Positions 55,303 through 61,615 of a stretch of DNA of 61,615 nucleotides are shown here, piece after piece. Every line of letters starts with the position of its first letter. Position 1 is the stretch's first letter. The translations under genes and the position numbers were made by a program. The stretch comes from Plectonema cf. radiosum LEGE 06105. Lineage in GTDB: Bacteria; Cyanobacteriota; Cyanobacteriia; Cyanobacteriales; Nostocaceae. Under the pieces are notes generated by a model that was not told the origin of the DNA, ran no database searches, and worked only from the letters and a program-made list of their open reading frames with translations. The DNA lies in NCBI RefSeq assembly GCF_015207665.1, contig NZ_JADEWL010000025.1:1-61615 (forward strand), written 5' to 3'.

Positions 55303-56748
55303 ATGAATCAACCCCAAATCCCTTCTTGGCAGCAGGTTCGCGCTACATTCCAACAAATTTGGGGTTATGAAGATTTCCGTCCACCCCAAGGCGAGATTGT
55401 CCAAAGTCTACTCGCAAAAAAAGATACTATAATTATCATGCCCACAGGCGGAGGTAAATCAATTTGCTTCCAGCTTCCCGCATTGTTGCAAACAGGTTTA
55501 ACTTTGGTGGTTTCTCCCTTAGTAGCACTGATGGAAAACCAAGTACAAGAATTGAAAGAACGCAAACTTTCCGCAGCACTATTACACAGTCAATTATCTC
55601 CTTCCCAACGTCGTCAAACTCTACAAGCTTTAGAAAGACAACAACTGAGATTGCTTTACCTGTCTCCAGAAACATTACTCAGTCCCCCGGTTTGGGAAAA
55701 ATTATCTCACCCAGAACTTGAAATTAACGGCTTAATATTAGATGAAGCCCATTGTTTAGTACAGTGGGGCGATACCTTTAGACCAGCTTATCGAAGATTA
55801 GGGGCAGTAAGACCAGCGCTACTCAAGTCAAAAAGAAGAGGAACAAAAATAGCGCTAGCCGCTTTTACCGCCACCGCTGACCCTTTAGCCCAAACTGTAA
55901 TTTCAGAAACTTTGCAGTTACACCAACCTACTGTATTTAGGTTGAATCCTTATAGAGATAATCTTAACCCAAACGTCCGGATTATTTGGACTCCCCAAGG
56001 AAGAACGCAACAATTATTAAAATTTATTCAAAAAAATCAACAAACAACTGGATTAGTTTACGTTCGCACACGACGAGATAGCGAAGATTTAGCCCAATGG
56101 TTGACACAACTTGGTTATAGCACTACTAGTTATCATGCTGGATTGGGTGCAGAAGAAAGACGAGAAGTTGAAGCTAAGTGGTTGAGTGGAAAAATTCCGT
56201 TTGTAGTTTGTACCTCAGCTTTCGGTATGGGAATTAATAAACCCGATGTTCGATGGGTGATTCACTTTCAGGCTCCATTATTACTATCGGAATACGTACA
56301 GGAAATTGGGCGTGCTGGAAGAGATGGAAAACCAGCAGAAGCGCTAACATTAATTAGCGAACCTACCGGATTCTTGAATCCAGAAGACAAGCAAAGACAG
56401 AGATTTTTTGAAGACAAGCTGCGTGAACAAAGGCTTACAGCCAAACAATTAATTAAAAAATTACCACCGATTGGAGAAGTGGATGCAGTAGTGCGAAAAT
56501 TTCCCGATGCTGCGATCGCGCTTTCCTTACTCCATAGCATGGGTCAATTAAACTGGACTGACCCATTTCACTATATTATTAAAAACAACTCAAAAACTGA
56601 AAAACATCAGCAATTACAAGCAGGCAATCAAATACAGCAGTATCTAACCACAAAAAAATGTCGTTGGCAATTTTTATTAACCGCTTTTGGATTTGAGAAA
56701 GAAGCAGAAAATCTACGTTGCGGACATTGTGATAATTGTAAAAAATAG
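55303..56748 (+). CDS. RecQ-family ATP-dependent DNA helicase
   Basis: A 481-residue superfamily 2 helicase. FRPPQGEIVQSL is the motif 0 region, MPTGGGKS the Walker A, ILDEAHCL the DEAH box, AFTATADP motif III, and YVQEIGRAGRDGKP motif VI. Four Cys near the end (KKCRW, LRCGHCDNC) form the RecQ zinc site. It lacks the C-terminal HRDC domain of E. coli RecQ and is short for the family. I chose the ATG at 55303 over GTG at 55270, which adds 11 residues of no conservation. Confidence 0.92.
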   Translation: MNQPQIPSWQQVRATFQQIWGYEDFRPPQGEIVQSLLAKKDTIIIMPTGGGKSICFQLPALLQTGLTLVVSPLVALMENQVQELKERKLSAALLHSQLSPSQRRQTLQALERQQLRLLYLSPETLLSPPVWEKLSHPELEINGLILDEAHCLVQWGDTFRPAYRRLGAVRPALLKSKRRGTKIALAAFTATADPLAQTVISETLQLHQPTVFRLNPYRDNLNPNVRIIWTPQGRTQQLLKFIQKNQQTTGLVYVRTRRDSEDLAQWLTQLGYSTTSYHAGLGAEERREVEAKWLSGKIPFVVCTSAFGMGINKPDVRWVIHFQAPLLLSEYVQEIGRAGRDGKPAEALTLISEPTGFLNPEDKQRQRFFEDKLREQRLTAKQLIKKLPPIGEVDAVVRKFPDAAIALSLLHSMGQLNWTDPFHYIIKNNSKTEKHQQLQAGNQIQQYLTTKKCRWQFLLTAFGFEKEAENLRCGHCDNCKK

Positions 56749-56866
56749 GGAATGGGTAATTGGTAATGGGGGATGGGTAATGAGTAATGGGTAAGAGTGA
56801 GAAATGTAGTGGGAGCGTCTCGCTCCCTGCCGACAATAACGTGAATTTAATTTTCTTCCTACCTCC

Positions 56867-56982
56867 CCAATTACCAATTACCAATTACCAATTACCAATT
56901 CCCAATTACCAATTACCAATTACCAATTACCAATTACCAATTACCAATTACCAATTACCAATTACCAATTACCAATTACCAA
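56867..56982. repeat. CCAATTA heptamer tandem array
   Basis: About sixteen nearly perfect copies of TTACCAA in a row, ending one base before the pheS stop codon. There are no spacers, so it is a short tandemly repeated repeat and not a CRISPR array. Copy number probably varies between strains. Confidence 0.95.
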
Positions 56983-56983
56983 T

Positions 56984-57979
56984 TTAAAATTGCCGTAAAA
57001 ACCGCAAATCGCTAGTATAAACGCGGCGAATATCATCGAGTTGATGTAGTACCATTGCAAAACGCTCCACACCAAAACCAGCGGCGAATCCGGTGTATAC
57101 TTCTGGGTCATAACCTACAGCTTTCAACACATTGGGGTCTACCATTCCGCAACCCATTACTTCTAACCAGCGTCCGTTCCAGCGTAAATCAACTTCTGCT
57201 GAAGGTTCGGTGAATGGGAAGTAACTAGCACGGAAGCGAATATCTTCTACCTCACCGAACATCGCTTCTAAAAACTCCTTAACAGTACCTTTAAGGTCGG
57301 TAAAAGTTAAACCTTCGTCAACTGCTAAAAGTTCAATTTGATGAAAAACAGCCGCGTGAGTTGCGTCTACATTATCTCTTCGATAAACTCGTCCCGGTGC
57401 AACAATCCGAATCGGTGGTTCACTTTCTTCCATGAAGCGAATTTGCACCGAGGAAGTATGAGTCCGTAACATATTTCCATCAGGAAGATAAAAAGTATCC
57501 TGCATATCGCGGGCTGGATGATCTGGGGGAGTATTTAGGGCTTCAAAATTATAATAATCGCTTTCCATCTCCGGACCCGCAGCTACCGTATAACCCATGC
57601 CCACAAATATATCCAGCGCTCGGTCAATTACACCATTTAACGGATGAATCCGACCTTGAGGACGAAAAACACCCGGCATTGTCACATCAATAGTTTCTGC
57701 TTCAATTTGCGCTTGGATTTTCGCCGTTTCCAAAGCCACACGCTGCTGATCTAAATTATTTTGTAAAGCTTCCTTAACAACATTGGCGATCGCCCCAATT
57801 TGGGGTCTTTCTTCCGCGCTTAATTTTCCCATTTCGCGCAGCAGAACTCCCAATTGACCTTTTTTACCCAAATAATCAACCCTGAGTTTCTCCAATATTT
57901 CCAAAGAATCAGCATCGGCGATCGCCTTTTGAGCTTCAATACGTAATGCTTCTAATTGAGATTGTAAATCGCTAGTCAT
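56984..57979 (-). CDS. pheS: Phenylalanyl-tRNA synthetase alpha subunit
   Basis: A 331-residue class II synthetase subunit: N-terminal coiled coil (about 1-90), [19 protein letters not shown], motif 2 region [30 protein letters not shown] and motif 3 [20 protein letters not shown]. It charges tRNA-Phe together with the beta subunit, which is not in this window. The 3' end touches the heptamer array. Confidence 0.97.
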   Translation of the reverse strand: MTSDLQSQLEALRIEAQKAIADADSLEILEKLRVDYLGKKGQLGVLLREMGKLSAEERPQIGAIANVVKEALQNNLDQQRVALETAKIQAQIEAETIDVTMPGVFRPQGRIHPLNGVIDRALDIFVGMGYTVAAGPEMESDYYNFEALNTPPDHPARDMQDTFYLPDGNMLRTHTSSVQIRFMEESEPPIRIVAPGRVYRRDNVDATHAAVFHQIELLAVDEGLTFTDLKGTVKEFLEAMFGEVEDIRFRASYFPFTEPSAEVDLRWNGRWLEVMGCGMVDPNVLKAVGYDPEVYTGFAAGFGVERFAMVLHQLDDIRRVYTSDLRFLRQF

Positions 57980-58335
57980 TAGTATTTAGTTATGAGTTAT
58001 GAGTTATGAGTTATGAGTTATGAGTCATTCAAGACTAGCAAACCAACTCACAATAGTAATAATGCCATTGATAAGCTAAAAACAACCATCAAACGGGAAT
58101 TGGATATGAGTTATCTCCTAGTAGTCTATTGCATTAGTTTTGATAGGGTTTTATATTCCGTAGTGCGAGCCGGAAAGCTCGCTATTGGCTAGCGAGCTAG
58201 AAGCATAACTCATAACTCCCTTGCTCATAACTCCTAACTCCTCACTCCTAACTCCTAACTCCTAACTCCTAACTCTTCACTCATAACTGCTAAATTGACT
58301 AATGACAATTAAAACTTCGTAAATAGTAAATAATA
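57980..58335. other. Intergenic region of short repeats
   Basis: Directly repeated ATGAGTT units (57991-58024), a half palindrome of the island type at about 58118-58150 (TAGTCTATTGCATTAGTTTT), a GTGCGAGCCGGAAAGCTCGC hairpin and ACTCCTA tandem repeats (about 58215-58280). No gene is seen. Confidence 0.75.
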
Positions 58336-59133
58336 ATGAAATTATTAATTTCTAACGATGATGGTGTTAACCATGAGGGTATACGTGCTTTAGCAAATAC
58401 GATGGCAGAAGCTGGTCATGATGTGAGTGTAGTTTGCCCGGATAGAGAACGTTCGGCTACGGGACATGGATTGACTTTGCATACTCCGATTCGCGCTGAA
58501 GTTATCAAATCTGTGTTTCATCCTAATATCAAGGCTTGGGCTTGTGATGGGACTCCCTCGGACTGCGTAAAATTAGCGCTGTGGGCTTTATTAGATTCAC
58601 CTCCCGAATTGGTTCTTTCTGGGATTAACCAAGGTGCTAATTTGGGAACGGAAATTCTGTATTCTGGTACTGTTTCGGCAGCGATGGAAGGTTTGATTGA
58701 AGGAATTCCCAGCATTGCATTCAGCCTTACTAGTTACTCTTCCAAGGACTTTGAGGGTGCGGCGAATTTTGCCAAAATACTTGTAGAACAACTTGCCCAA
58801 AAACCTTTACCTTCAGCGATGTTACTCAATGTTAATATTCCGGCAGTGGAATCCTCCCAAATTAAAGGGGTTAAATTCACCCGTCAAGGAGTACGACGCT
58901 ACGTAGATGTATTTGATAAACGAGTAGATCCACGGGGTAAAACTTACTATTGGTTAACCGGAGAAGTTCTTGAAGATGTAGAACCACCCGTTTCGTTTAA
59001 TTTATCCGAAAATATACCGATTGATGTCCATGTTATCCGTGAAAACTACATCAGTATAACTCCTTTACATTACAATCTTACTTATCCAAATGGACTAAAT
59101 GATTTACTGTGTAGGGAATTCAAGTTTGATTAA
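58336..59133 (+). CDS. surE: 5'/3'-nucleotidase SurE
   Basis: A 265-residue SurE-family phosphatase. [20 protein letters not shown] carries the metal-binding Asp-Asp; [17 protein letters not shown] and [20 protein letters not shown] (metal-binding Asn and Ser) complete the active site. It hydrolyses nucleoside monophosphates and may act in stress survival. Complete at both ends. Confidence 0.96.
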   Translation: MKLLISNDDGVNHEGIRALANTMAEAGHDVSVVCPDRERSATGHGLTLHTPIRAEVIKSVFHPNIKAWACDGTPSDCVKLALWALLDSPPELVLSGINQGANLGTEILYSGTVSAAMEGLIEGIPSIAFSLTSYSSKDFEGAANFAKILVEQLAQKPLPSAMLLNVNIPAVESSQIKGVKFTRQGVRRYVDVFDKRVDPRGKTYYWLTGEVLEDVEPPVSFNLSENIPIDVHVIRENYISITPLHYNLTYPNGLNDLLCREFKFD

Positions 59134-59433
59134 CATATTTAATCTCAGAAATTTGCCGCTTTTTCGGAGGTTAAATGCATTACTGCAAAATATAGGTTAT
59201 AAAGTAAAAACGTCTTTAAAGATAATCTTTAGACGTATAGTTAAATTACTTATAATCTAAGTATAAAAGAGACTCGCAGACCGATGCGAAAAAACTCTTG
59301 AAAAACATATGCTGTATTTATATGTATTTATAATTTATCCTTCCACAAGAACGGGTAAAACAGCATTAGTTAAACTATAGCGGAGTAACATTTTTTGTAT
59401 TGTTCGCCCGCTGAATCTTGACAAACAATACCC
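59134..59433. other. Intergenic region with a hairpin
   Basis: Contains a hairpin at about 59209-59236 (ACGTCT-TT-AAAGAT facing ATCTTTAGACGT) without a T run, possibly the surE transcript end. The remainder is AT-rich with no gene. Confidence 0.5.
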
Positions 59434-60330
59434 ATGTCTAGGATGGAGAATCAATTTACCGTAAAATTTTGGGGTGTTCGTGGCAGTATTCCCTGCCCGG
59501 GGCTACAAACCGTCCGTTATGGAGGCAATACTCCTTGCGTCGAGATGCAAGTGGGCGACAAACGCTTTATTTTCGATGGGGGTACGGGAATTCACGTTTT
59601 AGGACAATCTTTGTTGCCTAAAATGCCCTTGGAAGCTTATCTGTTCTTCACTCACTCTCATTGGGATCACGTACAAGGATTTCCGTTTTTTACTCCTGGA
59701 TTTGTTGCAGGCAATAAATTTCATATTTATGGCGCAATAGCACCTGATGGTTCTACTGTAGAACAACGTTTAAACGACCAGATGCTGCACCCCAACTTTC
59801 CTGTACCTTTGCAAATTATGCAGTCCAATTTGGATTTTTATGAGGTAAAACCTGGAAAAACAATTCATATCGAAGATATTGCGATAGAAACTGCACCATT
59901 AAACCATCCAGGAGAAGCAGTGGGATATCGAGTGAATTGGCAAGGTGGTTCTGCTGCTTACGTTACAGACACCGAACATTACCCCGATAAGTTGGATGAG
60001 AATGTTTTAAAGCTTGCTGATAATGCCGATATTTTGATTTACGATTCAACTTATACTGATGAAGAATATTATTCACCAAAATCGCCTAAAATTGGCTGGG
60101 GACATTCCACATGGCAAGAAGCCGTCAAGGTTGCCAAAGCCGCTAACGTTAAAACTTTAGTAATTTTTCATCACGATCCAGCCCATGACGATCAGTTTTT
60201 AGACGCTATTGGACAACAAGCCATCAATGAATTTCCTGGTGCAGTCATGGCAAAAGAAGGAATGGTACTAAACGTTCCGATGAATGTCGCTTTATCAAAA
60301 ACTTTTCCTATTAGTCGGTCTTTGACATAA
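59434..60330 (+). CDS. MBL-fold metal-dependent hydrolase
   Basis: A 298-residue metallo-beta-lactamase-fold protein: FWGVRGSIPCPG at the N-terminus, then THSHWDHVQGFPFF (HxHxDH zinc site), later TDTEHY and a final FHHDPAHDD. This layout is found in the PhnP/RNase Z-like group with the GSIP start; substrate unknown, with cyclic nucleotides or phosphodiesters as possibilities. Met4 is an alternative start. Confidence 0.88.
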   Translation: MSRMENQFTVKFWGVRGSIPCPGLQTVRYGGNTPCVEMQVGDKRFIFDGGTGIHVLGQSLLPKMPLEAYLFFTHSHWDHVQGFPFFTPGFVAGNKFHIYGAIAPDGSTVEQRLNDQMLHPNFPVPLQIMQSNLDFYEVKPGKTIHIEDIAIETAPLNHPGEAVGYRVNWQGGSAAYVTDTEHYPDKLDENVLKLADNADILIYDSTYTDEEYYSPKSPKIGWGHSTWQEAVKVAKAANVKTLVIFHHDPAHDDQFLDAIGQQAINEFPGAVMAKEGMVLNVPMNVALSKTFPISRSLT

Positions 60331-60404
60331 AGCTTTTTTCTCAAATTAATAATAGATTTGGATTAAATTGGTATTCGAGAGCCTTAGTTAAACTATGGCG
60401 CATT

Positions 60405-60520
60405 GGGAATAGGTAATAGGTAATGGGTAATAGGTAATGGGTAATGGGTAACGGTTGAAATTCTAATTCCTCACTCCTAACTCATAACTCCTAACTCCTA
60501 ACTCCTAACTCCTACTCCCG
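60405..60520. repeat. GGTAATG and ACTCCTA tandem repeats
   Basis: Two groups of short tandem units upstream of ribF: TAATGGG/TAATAGG copies at about 60408-60450 and ACTCCTA copies at about 60469-60515. Confidence 0.85.
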
Positions 60521-60551
60521 CTATTGATCAACCTCTCGTCCCAAAATCGAC

Positions 60552-61550
60552 GTGCCAAATCTGTCTCAAAATGGGTGTTCTGTGTGGGTTACTTGTTCAA
60601 CCGAATTAATTAAAACTCCTACTGCTGTTGCTCTTGGTAAGTTTGATGGCGTTCATCGCGGTCATCAAAAGGTAATTCAGCCAATTTTGCACAAACCAGC
60701 AGACGCAGAACATACTTACTCATCAGTTGTTACATTTTCCCCCCATCCTCAAGAGTTTTTTACGGGAAAACCCAGAAGATTGTTGACTCCTTTGGATGAG
60801 AAAATCCAACAGTTAGAACTACTTGGGGTCGAACAACTTGTGTTAATCCCCTTCAACAAAGAATTAACTGCTTTGACTCCCGAACAGTTCGTAGAGCAAA
60901 TTATCGTGGAAAAATTGCAAGCCTCTAGAATCAGCGTCGGACAAGATTTTTGCTTTGGTTCCCAACGTAGCGGTACCGCAATAGATTTACAGATACTCGC
61001 CGCTAAGTACGGTATTCCTGTTACCATTGTTCCTTTGGAAACTCACCCAGATGATTCACCTCTTATAGAAGAGGAAACCCGCATCAGCACTTCACTTATT
61101 CGTCAAATTCTCGAAATTGGAGACATGGAAAGAGCCAACCGACTGCTCGGAAGAGCTTATACCCTTATCGGTACAGTAGTTAAAGGACAGCAGCTTGGTA
61201 GAACTATCGGTTTTCCCACAGCCAACTTGCAATTACCACCAGATAAGTTTTTACCCCGAAAAGGAGTTTATGCTGTCCGGGTTAGCAGTGCGATCGCGAC
61301 AAATGGTATAACCTTGAAAAACCATTGGGCAGTGATGAATATTGGCGATCGCCCCACCGTCAATGGTACTAATCTGACAGTAGAAGTACACCTTTTAGAT
61401 TGGTCAGGAGATTTATATGAGCAAAAACTGCAAATACAATTAGAAAAATTTCTCAGACCAGAACAAAAATTTGCCAGTTTAGAAGCACTCAAAACTCAAA
61501 TCCAACTTGACTGTACCATTGCCAGAAAATTTTTCACTACCGAATGTTAG
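60552..61550 (+). CDS. ribF: Bifunctional riboflavin kinase / FMN adenylyltransferase
   Basis: A 332-residue RibF. The FMN adenylyltransferase domain has ALGKFDGVHRGHQKVI (nucleotide-binding loop and HxGH) and ISTSLIRQIL; the riboflavin kinase domain has GRTIGFPTANLQLP and later RPTVNGTNLTVEVHLLDW. It makes FMN and FAD from riboflavin. The GTG at 60552 gives PNLSQNGCSVWV; a second GTG at 60582 is possible. The gene ends 65 bases before the window edge. Confidence 0.95.
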   Translation: MPNLSQNGCSVWVTCSTELIKTPTAVALGKFDGVHRGHQKVIQPILHKPADAEHTYSSVVTFSPHPQEFFTGKPRRLLTPLDEKIQQLELLGVEQLVLIPFNKELTALTPEQFVEQIIVEKLQASRISVGQDFCFGSQRSGTAIDLQILAAKYGIPVTIVPLETHPDDSPLIEEETRISTSLIRQILEIGDMERANRLLGRAYTLIGTVVKGQQLGRTIGFPTANLQLPPDKFLPRKGVYAVRVSSAIATNGITLKNHWAVMNIGDRPTVNGTNLTVEVHLLDWSGDLYEQKLQIQLEKFLRPEQKFASLEALKTQIQLDCTIARKFFTTEC

Positions 61551-61615
61551 TTTAGTCCAACTCTGGGAACAATAAATGAAGATGGGGAGATTGGGGGATG
61601 GGAGGACAAGGGGAT
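61551..61615. other. Window end with G-rich repeat
   Basis: GATGGGGAGATTGGGGGATG-type repeats, of the same sort as the first bases of the window. Nothing else is visible. Confidence 0.6.

Noticed and set aside
56867-56982. CRISPR-like array
   Set aside because: Units are 7 bases with no unique spacers between them, and no cas genes are near; it is a short tandem repeat.

Overview
The window looks like chromosomal DNA of a filamentous, probably heterocyst-forming cyanobacterium (order Nostocales). The sequence is AT-rich and carries scattered GCGATCGC (HIP1) octamers. It has many short tandemly repeated repeats (TTACCAA, ACTCCTA and CAGTTGA types), and its proteins include HepA/HepC-like envelope-polysaccharide proteins. 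The genus cannot be fixed from sequence reading alone.

Layout: (1) 0.1-1.3 kb, a SpoIID-domain protein. (2) 1.4-18.9 kb, an exopolysaccharide block: two Wzc-type tyrosine kinase/co-polymerases, a pyruvyltransferase-like protein, an ABC exporter, a HepC-like sugar transferase that appears 3'-truncated, a methyltransferase, glycosyltransferases and a Wzy-like protein. (3) 19.9-20.6 kb, tRNA-Gln and a small hypothetical gene. (4) 20.6-34.9 kb, an accessory island with two lasso-peptide-type RiPP clusters set in dense small palindromic repeats. (5) 35.3-47.7 kb, a second exopolysaccharide block, all on the minus strand: Wzy/ligase-like protein, five GT4, two GT2, a Wzx-like flippase and a WecG/TagA/CpsF enzyme. 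(6) 48-61.6 kb, mostly housekeeping: M48 protease, murA, two tRNA-Leu, a SpoU-type RNA methylase, RecQ, pheS, surE, an MBL-fold hydrolase and ribF.

The main discovery candidate is the lasso island. Cluster 1 is psiB1/psiB2-C1-A1-K1-D and cluster 2 is B1-B2-C2-A2-K2-N. A is a precursor, B1 the leader-binding PqqD-like protein, B2 the leader peptidase, C the cyclase, K an HPr-kinase-like enzyme, D an ABC exporter and N a nucleotidyltransferase-like protein. Cluster 1 has no intact B1/B2, but I can read a fused, frameshifted remnant of both just upstream of C1, still joined to C1 by the same ATGA stop/start overlap seen between B2 and C2. Cluster 2 has B1/B2 but no exporter. The simplest reading is a segmental duplication followed by complementary loss, so that one leader-processing pair (B1/B2) and one exporter (D) serve two precursors. 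Both precursors are 60 residues with a 21-residue leader and an unusually long 39-residue core. One ends in Ser, a possible phosphorylation site for K2; the other ends in Lys.

Both copies are preceded by related palindromic repeats, and the psiB1 remnant begins at the centre of one palindrome. This suggests the repeats took part in the duplication and deletion. Elsewhere, short repeats abut or provide the 3' ends of several polysaccharide genes. No CRISPR array, prophage or full-length insertion sequence was seen.
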